Below are positions 1 through 6,445 of a stretch of 8,639 nucleotides of DNA, one piece after another. Source of the DNA: SAR86 cluster bacterium (GTDB lineage: Bacteria; Pseudomonadota; Gammaproteobacteria; SAR86; D2472). The notes beneath the pieces are model-generated. The model did not search any database. It was not told where the DNA came from and saw nothing but the letters and a program-made list of their open reading frames with translations. The DNA lies in the NCBI GenBank assembly GCA_029248485.1, contig JAQWJG010000061.1:1-8639 (forward strand). Direction: 5' to 3'. A program made the position numbers and the translations under genes. Position 1 is the first letter of the stretch; the number at the start of each line of letters is the position of its first letter.

Positions 1-97
1 TTAGTATTTATATTAAATTAGAAAACGGAGGGTTCGCCTTTTGACAAGAGGTGAATTACCGAATTCGCCTATCAGACTTATCTAACTCTGATAGTTT
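1..97. other. unassigned tail upstream of terminator
   Basis: This stretch precedes the terminator at 98-126 and so probably belongs to a transcript that started outside the window. In frame 3 it reads SIYIKLENGGFAF and then TGA at 42-44, which could be the last residues of a protein. Thirteen residues are too few to identify one. The bases after that stop can fold: TTCGCCT near 33-39 pairs with AGGTGAA near 50-56 (one G-T pair), and ATCAGA (71-76) pairs with TCTGAT (87-92). It may be a 3' UTR or the end of a small structured RNA. I recognise no RNA family. Confidence 0.25.
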
Positions 98-126
98 GAA
101 GCCTCTTTCGAGAGGCTTCTTTTTTT
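98..126 (+). terminator. rho-independent terminator
   Basis: GAAGCCTCT (98-106) and AGAGGCTTC (111-119) form a perfect 9-bp stem around a TTCG tetraloop, followed by seven T residues (120-126). The T run lies on the right, so it terminates rightward transcription coming from outside the window. It separates that unit from the transporter gene at 210. Confidence 0.88.
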
Positions 127-209
127 ACAATAATTTATATCCAAATTATTAACCTAAAACTTTTCTATTAGTTTAAAATTCACCATCTTTTAAATACCTT
201 ATTTATTTC

Positions 210-1073
210 ATGGAATCGAAAGATTGGTTTTTGCTGACTATGCTTGCTGCTATATGGGGCAGCGCTTTTATGTTCATAAAAATTTCAGCAGTAGATTTTG
301 GACCAATTTTATTAGTAACCTTGAGATTGTTAATTGCTGGCTTGGTATTTATGCCTTTGCTGTTAAGACAAAAATACAGGCTCTTATTTAAATCACATTT
401 ACCTGGAATTATCATCATTGCTATTTTTAGTAATGCCTTGCCTTTTACTCTCTTTGCATTTGCTTCTCTTGGAGCCACATCAAACATGCTGGGAATTTTA
501 AATGGTACCACTGCTTTTTTAACTACTGTTATTGCTTACTTTTGGTTGAATGAATCCATCTCTTCAAAACAAATTATTGGTTTGTGTCTTGGTTTTATGG
601 GTGTCATTATTTTGGTAAATCCAGCAAATGGCTCAAGCACTATAATTGCAAGTACTTGTGCATTAATTGGATCACTGTGTTATGCCTTCAACGGTAATTA
701 TCTTCAAAAGTTTCACTCCAATTCAAATAAAAAAGTTTTAATAGGCTGGTCTATGCTTTTTGGCGGATTATTTATGACGCCGATTGCTGTTTTTAACTTG
801 CCAGATACCATGCCAAATCTAAATTCATTTTTAGCATTGCTTTGGCTTGCTGTTGTTTCAACTGGAATTGGATATCTTGGTTATATAAGGTTGATTGATA
901 GAATAGGTGCTGTAAAGACATCTACTTTGACATATTTGCTTCCTGTTTTTAGTATCTTGTGGGGCGCAATTTTTCTACAAGAGCAAATAACATTAATTAT
1001 TTTTGGTGGTTTTATTTTTGTTATGATGGGCATGTATTTTGCTAATACAACCAAAGTAAAGATTAAAAATTAA
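210..1073 (+). CDS. DMT-superfamily (EamA) membrane transporter
   Basis: A 287-residue inner-membrane protein made almost entirely of hydrophobic segments, consistent with the ten-helix EamA/RhaT-like fold formed by two repeats. The first repeat opens with AAIWGSAFMFIK (about 13-24) and includes an Arg-containing helix (RLLIAGLVF) and the NGTTAFLTTVIAYFWLNE helix, whose Asn/Glu ending is typical of EamA. The second repeat has STGIGYLGYIRLIDRIGA and TYLLPVFSILWGAIFLQE, the same ending duplicated. Length is normal for the family. Members export metabolites or amino acids, but the substrate cannot be read from sequence. The ATG at 210 has no Shine-Dalgarno sequence, and I saw no convincing promoter in the AT-rich 127-209 stretch, so a short or absent leader is possible. 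It is the first gene of a cluster with the rhodanese and VOC genes. Confidence 0.9.
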   Translation: MESKDWFLLTMLAAIWGSAFMFIKISAVDFGPILLVTLRLLIAGLVFMPLLLRQKYRLLFKSHLPGIIIIAIFSNALPFTLFAFASLGATSNMLGILNGTTAFLTTVIAYFWLNESISSKQIIGLCLGFMGVIILVNPANGSSTIIASTCALIGSLCYAFNGNYLQKFHSNSNKKVLIGWSMLFGGLFMTPIAVFNLPDTMPNLNSFLALLWLAVVSTGIGYLGYIRLIDRIGAVKTSTLTYLLPVFSILWGAIFLQEQITLIIFGGFIFVMMGMYFANTTKVKIKN

Positions 1074-1074
1074 G

Positions 1075-1434
1075 ATGACATACACAGAAAAATTATTGTC
1101 AAAAGCCGATGAGGAAATCCCAAGGGTCACATTAGATGATTTCAAAAATGATCTAAACGCAAAGGTAATGATAGACGTTCGTCAGCATGAAGAATTGCAA
1201 GCATCTGGTACAGTCAAAGGATCTATGCACATCCCTAAAGGGGTTATAGAGTTTAGATTGAATAACAATGATGAGATTTCTTTCGATACCTCTGTGTATG
1301 TTTTCTGTGCAGTGGGTGTTAGATCAGCAATTGCTGGTTACAATTTAAAGAGGGTTGGTTATCAAAAAGTTTTTAATTTAGTTGGGTTTCAAGATATCCT
1401 AGATCAAGGTGCTGAGAAACAGTCTTTAATTTAA
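1075..1434 (+). CDS. single-domain rhodanese (sulfurtransferase-like)
   Basis: A 119-residue cytoplasmic protein with one rhodanese domain. Visible marks are the IDVRQHEE segment (33-40), the GSMHIPKG turn (49-56, family G-HIPGA), and the active loop C78-AVGV-R83, where Cys78 would carry the persulfide and Arg83 closes the six-residue loop of sulfurtransferases. The terminal NLVGFQDIL (101-109) is a variant of the usual NL-GG motif. Members move sulfane sulfur from thiosulfate or persulfides to acceptors; the physiological partner is unknown. The start lies one base after the transporter's TAA and has no clear Shine-Dalgarno, so it is probably translated by coupling. No signal peptide is visible. 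Confidence 0.9.
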   Translation: MTYTEKLLSKADEEIPRVTLDDFKNDLNAKVMIDVRQHEELQASGTVKGSMHIPKGVIEFRLNNNDEISFDTSVYVFCAVGVRSAIAGYNLKRVGYQKVFNLVGFQDILDQGAEKQSLI

Positions 1435-1450
1435 TACAGGAGTAGTACAA

Positions 1451-1843
1451 ATGTTTAGTCATATTATGGTTGGAGCAAATGATATTGAGGCATCAAAAGT
1501 TTTTTATGATGCAATTTTGGGAGTTCTAGGAGCCAAACCTGGACTATTATCTGAGAATTTAACGGGCCAAAAGAGATACATGTATTTTCTTGATGGAAGC
1601 ACCTTTTTAATTTCTGAGCCGATTGATGGCAATCCATCAACTCATGGGAATGGTTCTACTATTGGTTTTAATGTTCCAGATGAAGCTACGGGAAATACAT
1701 GGCACCAAACTGGTCTTGAGAACGGTGGTACAGACTGTGAAGATCCTCCAGGCACAAGAGAAGGGATGGGTGTAAAAATGTACCTAGCCTACCTGAAAGA
1801 TCCTTCTGGTAATAAGATCTGTGTTTTAAAAAGATTGGCTTAG
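1451..1843 (+). CDS. glyoxalase/VOC-family protein
   Basis: A 130-residue vicinal-oxygen-chelate protein. FSHIMVGANDIEASKVFYDAIL (2-23) is the typical first beta-alpha unit with the candidate metal ligand His4, and YLAYLKDPSGNKICVL (111-126) is the typical last strands. Two usual ligand positions look altered: the central His is replaced within GSTIGFNV (68-75), and the final Glu of the DP-GN-IE motif is Cys (KIC, 122-124). It therefore may not be a canonical glyoxalase I. Substitutions of this kind occur in small VOC proteins annotated loosely as lactoylglutathione lyases. AGGAG at 1438-1442 lies 8 bases before the ATG and fixes the start. It sits 16 bases after the rhodanese stop, probably in the same operon. 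Its TAG stop is 6 bases from the stop of the opposing gene. Confidence 0.88.
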   Translation: MFSHIMVGANDIEASKVFYDAILGVLGAKPGLLSENLTGQKRYMYFLDGSTFLISEPIDGNPSTHGNGSTIGFNVPDEATGNTWHQTGLENGGTDCEDPPGTREGMGVKMYLAYLKDPSGNKICVLKRLA

Positions 1844-1849
1844 TTCTTT

Positions 1850-3532
1850 TTAATAGCCGGCTGCTTGGCCGTCCTTTCTAGTTTCTGAGGCACCATAGTA
1901 GACGCCGTCTTTAACCATGATAGCTTGGTAGCCACCAAAGATACCTTTTTCATATTTTATAGTATGGCCTTTGGCAGCTAATTCATCCTCTATGATTTCC
2001 CCAAAACCGGTTTCTAAGCTCAAAGTTCCACCGTCTTTCATAGTTTCATCTGTGGGTTGGGATGATCCACTGTGAACAATTCTTGGCGCATCACCAGCTT
2101 CTTGAAGGTTCAAACCAAAATCAACCATGTTGATGATTATTTGTGCATGTGCTTGAGGTTGAGTGGCACCACCCATCACCCCAAAACTCATAAATGGTTT
2201 TCCCTCTTTGGTCACAAATGCAGGAATAATTGTATGAAAGGGCCTTTTTCCGCCTAGCAGTGCATTCCTATGATTTTTGTCCAGGCTGAATAGTTCGCCT
2301 CTATCTTGAAGCATAAAACCTAACCCAGGTGGCATCATGCCTGACCCCATGCCTCGATAGTTACTCTGGATCAAGGAAACCATATTACCGTACTTATCTG
2401 CAACTGTTAGGTAGATGGTATCACCAGACTTCAATATTCCAGGTTCATCTGTAGCAGAAACATTATTTAAATCTATCAGCTTAGCTCGTTCTTTTGCATA
2501 GGATTTGGAGATCAATTCTTTTACAGGTATATCTGCAAAATGAGGATCAGCATAATATTTTGCTCTATCAGCAAATACTATTTTTTTAGCTTCCGTAAAT
2601 AAATGAATATATTCAGAGCTATATAAACCCATCGTCTTTAGATCATAATTTTCTAATATATTTAAAATCTGCAAGGCAGCAATTCCTTGACCATTAGGCG
2701 GGAGTTCCCATACATCATAACCCCGATAATTCGAGGAGACAGGCGGCGTCCATTCAGAATGAAAGCCAGCAAGATCATCATAAGACAAGAAACCACCTTG
2801 AGATTGAATAAACTCAACCATTGTTTGTGCGATAGGACCCTCATAAAAACCCTCTCTACCATTTTCAGCAATAGTTTTAAGAGTGCTGGCGAGTTGAGGG
2901 TTTTTAAAAATTTCTCCTTTTTGCGGCATTTTACCATTTTTTACCCATACCTCATTAAAGTTAGGATAATTTTCGAAACGCTTTTGTGATCTGTCGAGGT
3001 AATATGCAATTGTTTCGGTGATTGGAAAGCCCTTGATAGCATATTCAATTGTTGGTTCAAACAAAGATGCAAATTTCAACTTACCAAATCTTTCATGCAG
3101 TTTTACCCAGCCATCAACAGCTCCAGGAACGGTTACTGGCAAGGGACCATAGGATGGGATTTTTGTAAGACCTTGCTGTTTAAAATAGTCTATAGATATA
3201 TTTTTTGGAGCAGGGCCGCTAGCATTTAGCCCATGGAGTTTTTTAGTTTTAGCATCCCACACAATTGCAAACAGATCTCCTCCTATGCCATTCCCGGTTG
3301 GTTCCATAAGACCTAAAGCAATATTTGCAGCTATGGCAGCATCTACAGCTGTTCCACCTTGCTTAAGAATGTCTAAACCAATTTGCGTAGCAAGCGGATG
3401 ACTGGTTGCAATCATGCCATTTTGTCCTATGACTTCAGAGCGACTGGCAAATTTTTCACCCGTAATCCGATCATATCCATAGCCTGAAGTAGTCATAGTT
3501 AATAAAAGTATAAATCCAAGTGCTTTGTTCAT
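1850..3532 (-). CDS. secreted gamma-glutamyltranspeptidase-family hydrolase
   Basis: An N-terminal-nucleophile hydrolase of the GGT family, about 560 residues from the chosen start. Residues 1-19 (MNKALGFILLLTMTTSGYG) form a Sec signal peptide, so it acts in the periplasm or outside. The frame is open for 22 more codons to an ATG at 3598, but those residues do not extend the signal peptide sensibly, and a TATAAT box (3554-3549) lies between the two starts. The ATG at 3535 is equally possible. Self-cleavage is expected before Thr372 in GDTIYLTVAD (codon 2419-2417), giving large and small subunits. The small subunit has KRPFHT (429-434) and GVMGG...QPQAHAQ (451-464), the signature of the YwrD-like branch, and lacks the lid loop of E. 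coli GGT. The large-subunit motif is NASGPAP (103-109) where classical GGTs carry a substrate-binding Arg. The substrate may not be glutathione. Confidence 0.9.
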   Translation of the reverse strand: MNKALGFILLLTMTTSGYGYDRITGEKFASRSEVIGQNGMIATSHPLATQIGLDILKQGGTAVDAAIAANIALGLMEPTGNGIGGDLFAIVWDAKTKKLHGLNASGPAPKNISIDYFKQQGLTKIPSYGPLPVTVPGAVDGWVKLHERFGKLKFASLFEPTIEYAIKGFPITETIAYYLDRSQKRFENYPNFNEVWVKNGKMPQKGEIFKNPQLASTLKTIAENGREGFYEGPIAQTMVEFIQSQGGFLSYDDLAGFHSEWTPPVSSNYRGYDVWELPPNGQGIAALQILNILENYDLKTMGLYSSEYIHLFTEAKKIVFADRAKYYADPHFADIPVKELISKSYAKERAKLIDLNNVSATDEPGILKSGDTIYLTVADKYGNMVSLIQSNYRGMGSGMMPPGLGFMLQDRGELFSLDKNHRNALLGGKRPFHTIIPAFVTKEGKPFMSFGVMGGATQPQAHAQIIINMVDFGLNLQEAGDAPRIVHSGSSQPTDETMKDGGTLSLETGFGEIIEDELAAKGHTIKYEKGIFGGYQAIMVKDGVYYGASETRKDGQAAGY

Positions 3533-3548
3533 CATATTTAATGAGTCT

Positions 3549-3554
3549 ATTATA
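3549..3554 (-). promoter_or_regulatory. -10 box for the GGT-family gene
   Basis: On the minus strand this reads TATAAT, a perfect -10 consensus. Transcription would start near 3542, leaving a leader of only some 6-10 bases before the ATGs at 3535/3532. I see no good -35 box 16-18 bases upstream. The position argues against the upstream ATG at 3598 as the start of the hydrolase. Confidence 0.4.
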
Positions 3555-3605
3555 TTTCTTACCTTACTCTGAAATAAATAAATGCAAAAGAATTCCATAA
3601 TGTTA

Positions 3606-3634
3606 TTGATAATTAATCAACATATAGTTATGTT
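3606..3634. repeat. two adjacent inverted repeats in divergent promoter region
   Basis: TTGAT (3606-3610) and ATCAA (3616-3620) are inverted around 5 bases. AACATA (3619-3624) and TATGTT (3629-3634) are inverted around TAGT. They lie between the divergent hydrolase and small secreted protein genes and overlap the proposed promoter of the latter, so they could be operator half-sites. In such AT-rich DNA short palindromes also arise by chance. Confidence 0.35.
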
Positions 3635-3645
3635 TAAAATATATT
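3617..3645 (+). promoter_or_regulatory. candidate promoter of small secreted protein gene
   Basis: TCAACA (3617-3622, four of six matches to TTGACA) and TATATT (3640-3645, five of six matches to TATAAT) are separated by 17 bases. Transcription would start near 3652, about 20 bases before the ATG at 3672, with the AGGAGA ribosome site inside this leader. AT-rich context makes the call moderate only. Confidence 0.35.
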
Positions 3646-3671
3646 CATTTATTTAATTACAGGAGATAAAA

Positions 3672-4088
3672 ATGAAATTTAAATCTATGTTTGCATTCGC
3701 ATTACTATTTTGTGCAGTAAATATTTCTGCATTTGATGTAACCGGCGATCATTTTGATGCAAAGTTTAAAATCACATCCGTTACTCTCGGCGAAAAATAC
3801 AGCATTATTAATGCTGAAAGCGATGCTGCTGGGCAATATGGAAAAGTGTATGTGAGCTATAAATTAAAAAATACTTCTGATACAGGCGGTACCTGGACAG
3901 GACAGGGCAGAGGTATCAGCCCAGAGGGAAATTTAGCTCGTGGCAATCTTCAGGGTGTTTGGACACGAGAGGGGAAAATTCTCTCTATTAAATCTTTAGA
4001 TGATGTGACCGATGGCATTAATTTTATGCAAGGAACCATTGATTTAATTTCAGGGGATATTGAGATTGAAGTTTACAAAGTAGACTGA
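3672..4088 (+). CDS. small secreted protein of unknown function
   Basis: A 138-residue protein. Residues 1-20 (MKFKSMFAFALLFCAVNISA) are a classic Sec signal peptide with ISA before the likely cleavage site, so the mature protein of about 118 residues is exported. AGGAGA at 3661-3666, five bases before the ATG, fixes the start. The mature part alternates short polar and hydrophobic stretches with many Gly, Asp and Ser. It contains GGTWTGQGRG (about 72-81) followed by ARGNLQGVW (89-97), which suggests a small beta-barrel or beta-sandwich; that is an inference from pattern only. There are no Cys residues in the mature part and no catalytic motif I recognise. It is divergent from the GGT-family gene and followed by its own terminator, so it is probably a single-gene transcript. 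Confidence 0.8.
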   Translation: MKFKSMFAFALLFCAVNISAFDVTGDHFDAKFKITSVTLGEKYSIINAESDAAGQYGKVYVSYKLKNTSDTGGTWTGQGRGISPEGNLARGNLQGVWTREGKILSIKSLDDVTDGINFMQGTIDLISGDIEIEVYKVD

Positions 4089-4107
4089 GCAACAATCTTT
4101 TCTCCAG

Positions 4108-4134
4108 AAAGCCACTTTTTTAAGTGGCTTTTTT
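4108..4134 (+). terminator. rho-independent terminator
   Basis: AAGCCACTT (4109-4117) and AAGTGGCTT (4122-4130) form a 9-bp stem, extendable by one A-T pair, around TTTT and run into a T tract to 4134. It lies 20 bases after the stop of the small secreted protein gene. It is also just beyond the tRNA 3' end on the other strand, where the same hairpin could act, though with a poorer U tract in that direction. Confidence 0.85.
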
Positions 4135-4136
4135 AT

Positions 4137-4213
4137 TGGCACGCCCGGAGAGATTCGAACTCCCGACCCCTTGGTTCGAAGCCAAGTACTCTATCCAGCT
4201 GAGCTACGGGCGC
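4137..4213 (-). tRNA. tRNA-Arg (anticodon UCG)
   Basis: A complete 77-base cloverleaf on the minus strand. The acceptor stem is GCGCCCG with CGGGCGT, so base 1 pairs with base 72 as G-U. The D-arm is GCTC...GAGT. The anticodon stem CTTGG/CCAAG encloses the loop CTTCGAA, giving anticodon TCG, which reads CGA and other CGN codons. The T-stem GGGAG/CTCTC (one G-U pair) holds the loop TTCGAAT. Discriminator G73 is followed by an encoded CCA (4139-4137). The body closely resembles E. coli CGN-reading tRNA-Arg, which also begins GCGCCCGTAGCTCAGCTGGATAGAG. Confidence 0.95.
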
Positions 4214-4225
4214 ATAATAAAAATG

Positions 4226-4256
4226 ATTATAAAAGTATTAAGTGCAGTTTTGGCAA
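4226..4256 (-). promoter_or_regulatory. promoter of tRNA-Arg
   Basis: On the minus strand TTGCCA (4256-4251) and TATAAT (4231-4226) are separated by 19 bases: five of six and six of six matches to consensus, with a slightly long spacer. Transcription would start near 4219, a few bases before the tRNA 5' end at 4213. The -35 box lies within the last codons of the coding-like remnant at 4238-4390. Confidence 0.5.
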
Positions 4257-4390
4257 AAACCTTTAGCTTCTAGAATTTCTTCGGCGATCTTAAACCCTTC
4301 TTTTGTTGCTCGTTTAGAAACATCTGCTAATGATAACCTGATGAAATTAAGAGAGCTAATTATGAAGGGGCTTGAACTATAACGGTTAGC
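4238..4390 (-). pseudogene. start-less C-terminal coding remnant
   Basis: The minus strand holds 50 open codons bounded by TGA (4393-4391) and TAA (4240-4238), with no ATG, GTG or TTG start that would give a sensible protein. The translation has protein-like composition: after about 20 mixed residues it reads SLADVSKRATKEGFKIAEEI, then LEAKGFCQNCT and the stop. That is an amphipathic helix rich in Lys and Glu followed by a Cys-x-x-Cys tail. It looks like the end of a cytoplasmic protein whose front has been deleted. I could not assign a family. It stops 25 bases before the tRNA gene on the same strand, and its end overlaps the tRNA promoter. The alternative is chance coding-like sequence in a 216-base intergenic region, which is otherwise empty apart from the two promoters. 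Confidence 0.4.
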
Positions 4391-4400
4391 TCAACATAAT
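4372..4400 (+). promoter_or_regulatory. promoter of DUF3604-MBL-DUF2237 cluster
   Basis: TTGAAC (4372-4377) and CATAAT (4395-4400) are separated by exactly 17 bases, with four of six and five of six consensus matches. Transcription would begin near 4407, giving a leader of about 23 bases that contains AAGAGG (4419-4424) before the ATG at 4430. It is the best-formed promoter of the window for a protein gene. Confidence 0.5.
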
Positions 4401-4429
4401 AGGGTTAGCACTCAAAGAAAGAGGTTCAT

Positions 4430-6433
4430 ATGAACAAGAATTTAGCATTTATTTTTACTTTTATATTTTTCGTCAGTTGCTCTGAATCCGATAATGATAT
4501 TGAGTACGATGGCTTTTTAAATATCGATGGTGCTAGAGCGGGGTTAGCTACCCAGCCAACCCTTGATTGGGATTTTCAAGCGGTAGATCCTTACATGAAT
4601 ATCAATCCAGTTGATAGCGCTTCAAGAGTCCCATTATTTGGTGATTTACACGTTCACACTACATATTCATTCGATGCATATATTTTTGGAACTTTGGCTA
4701 CGCCAGATGATGCCTATGAATTTGCTAAGGGCAAGGCGATAAAACATCCTGCAGGTTTTGATGTTAGTTTAGATCGTCCATTGGATTTCTACGGCGTGAC
4801 TGATCACGGAACTTTTCTTGGTCAAGTGGCTGAGGCTGCTACTCCTGGAAATGCCTACTATGACGCTCCGTCAAGCGCTCAAGTCAATGATTTAAATAGC
4901 CCTGAAAATTTAAATACATCCACTTTTAATAGAAGGCGTAATGCCTTTGGAGCGTTCTTGCTCAATACCATTACTGCTATCCAAGATAGAAAATTAGATA
5001 TTAGTTATTTGGATAGTATAAGCAGAAGAGCATGGTTGGATACAGTTGAAGCAGCTCAAAGACATAATGATCCTGGTAACTTTACAACTTTTATAGCATA
5101 TGAATACACTGCTTCTACCCCAAACATGGGAAATTTGCATCGTAATGTTATTTTTAAAGGAAACAGTAATCGTATACCCTCAGCTCCATACGGCAGGGGA
5201 AATTCTAATGACCCTGAGGGGTTGTGGAATTGGATGGATAGATTGAGAGAAGACGGCATTGAAAGTCTTGCAATTCCCCATAACTCAAACGGCTCTGATG
5301 GTTTTATGTTTGCTTTAAAAGACTCTTTCGGTAACCCGATGACAAAAGAATATTCAGAGTTACGCATGCGAAATGAACCAATTGTTGAGATCACCCAAGT
5401 AAAAGGAACCTCGGATACTCATCCAGCTCTTTCTACGAATGATGAATGGGCTGATTTTGAAATTATGCCATTTAAAGTTGCCACGCAATCTATCTCCAAA
5501 CCCAAGGGTAGCTATGCTCGAGATGCTCTGCTTGAGGGAATTAAAATGGAGAACAAAGAAGGGTTTAACCCCTATAAATTTGGATTCATTGGATCAAGCG
5601 ATACGCACACTGCTGCATCTTCTCAAGAGGAAAGCAACTTCTTTGCAAAGATTGGTTTACTTGATGCTAGCGCCCAGCTAAGAGGCTCGATACCTATGAC
5701 AGATCCCGCATTCTTAGAAGCCGATCAATCAATGATTGAAGTGGATGGTAAAAAATATATGGATTCTTCAGCTATTACTTGGGGCGCATCTGGCCTAGCA
5801 GGAGTTTGGGCTGAAGCTAATACCAGAGACAGCATTTATGATGCATTTAGACGCAAAGAATCTTTCGCTACTTCAGGCCCCAGAATGACCATACGTTTTT
5901 TTGCTGGCTATAATTTAGATGAATCCAAAATTAAAGATACAGATCTAATAGAGCACCTTTATAAAAATGCCAAAACCATGGGAGCTGATCTGGACGGCGT
6001 TGCTCAACAAACACCCTCATTCTTTGTTTGGGCTGTAAGAGACTCATATACAGCTCCATTGCAAAGAGTGCAAATTATCAAAGGTTATGTAGATGCTAGT
6101 GGAAACCCCCAAGAGCAAGTTTTTGATGTGGCATGCTCAGATGGAGGGTCTCCAGATCCAGAAACCTATAGATGTCCGGATAATAATGCGAAGGTTGATA
6201 TCTCAAACTGTGCTTTTTCTCAAGATGTAGGCGCCACAGAACTAAAAACTTTTTGGAGCGATCCAACTTTTAAAACTGATCAACGTGCATTTTATTATGT
6301 CAGAGCTTTAGAAAATCCTACCTGCAGATGGAGTACCTGGGATGCTGTAAGAAATAATGTTGAGCCAAGATCTGATATACCAAAAACCATTCAAGAGCGT
6401 GTCTGGTCGTCACCTATCCACTATATTCCTTAA
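4430..6433 (+). CDS. DUF3604 PHP-like lipoprotein, predicted metal-dependent hydrolase
   Basis: A 667-residue protein of the DUF3604 family, which is related to PHP metal-dependent phosphoesterases. It starts with a hydrophobic signal ending FFVSC, so Cys17 is a likely lipidation site (the -3 residue is Phe, slightly off consensus). It would be anchored to the envelope facing the periplasm or outside. Candidate metal-site residues follow PHP order: LFGDLHVHTTYS (His74, His76), YGVTDHGTF (Asp125, His126), YEY (Glu224), NLHRN (His237), IPHNSNGSDG (His284) and GSSDTHT (Asp391, His393). The C-terminal domain has four Cys (569, 582, 594, 632), which could form disulfides outside the cytoplasm. AAGAGG lies 5 bases before the ATG. 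Length is normal for the family. Its substrate is not known; a phosphoester is plausible by homology. It leads the right-hand cluster, 12 bases before the MBL gene. Confidence 0.92.
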   Translation: MNKNLAFIFTFIFFVSCSESDNDIEYDGFLNIDGARAGLATQPTLDWDFQAVDPYMNINPVDSASRVPLFGDLHVHTTYSFDAYIFGTLATPDDAYEFAKGKAIKHPAGFDVSLDRPLDFYGVTDHGTFLGQVAEAATPGNAYYDAPSSAQVNDLNSPENLNTSTFNRRRNAFGAFLLNTITAIQDRKLDISYLDSISRRAWLDTVEAAQRHNDPGNFTTFIAYEYTASTPNMGNLHRNVIFKGNSNRIPSAPYGRGNSNDPEGLWNWMDRLREDGIESLAIPHNSNGSDGFMFALKDSFGNPMTKEYSELRMRNEPIVEITQVKGTSDTHPALSTNDEWADFEIMPFKVATQSISKPKGSYARDALLEGIKMENKEGFNPYKFGFIGSSDTHTAASSQEESNFFAKIGLLDASAQLRGSIPMTDPAFLEADQSMIEVDGKKYMDSSAITWGASGLAGVWAEANTRDSIYDAFRRKESFATSGPRMTIRFFAGYNLDESKIKDTDLIEHLYKNAKTMGADLDGVAQQTPSFFVWAVRDSYTAPLQRVQIIKGYVDASGNPQEQVFDVACSDGGSPDPETYRCPDNNAKVDISNCAFSQDVGATELKTFWSDPTFKTDQRAFYYVRALENPTCRWSTWDAVRNNVEPRSDIPKTIQERVWSSPIHYIP

Positions 6434-6445
6434 AGCATAGTAATT

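Noticed and set aside
203..511. Minus-strand 102-codon open frame opposite the transporter gene
   Set aside because: It lies fully antisense to a well-supported membrane protein gene, has no ribosome site and no recognisable domain.
2662..2989. Overlapping open frames on both strands within the GGT-family gene, including 2072-2257 +
   Set aside because: They are in other frames of a gene with family motifs along its full length and show no independent start signals or motifs.
4137..4390. Genomic island boundary or attachment site at the tRNA
   Set aside because: There is no integrase gene and no direct repeat of the tRNA 3' end elsewhere in the window. The adjacent remnant alone does not prove integration.
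5056..5681. Open frames at 5056-5394 (-) and 5439-5681 (+) within the DUF3604 gene
   Set aside because: They are shadows of the DUF3604 coding sequence, with no ribosome site and atypical composition.
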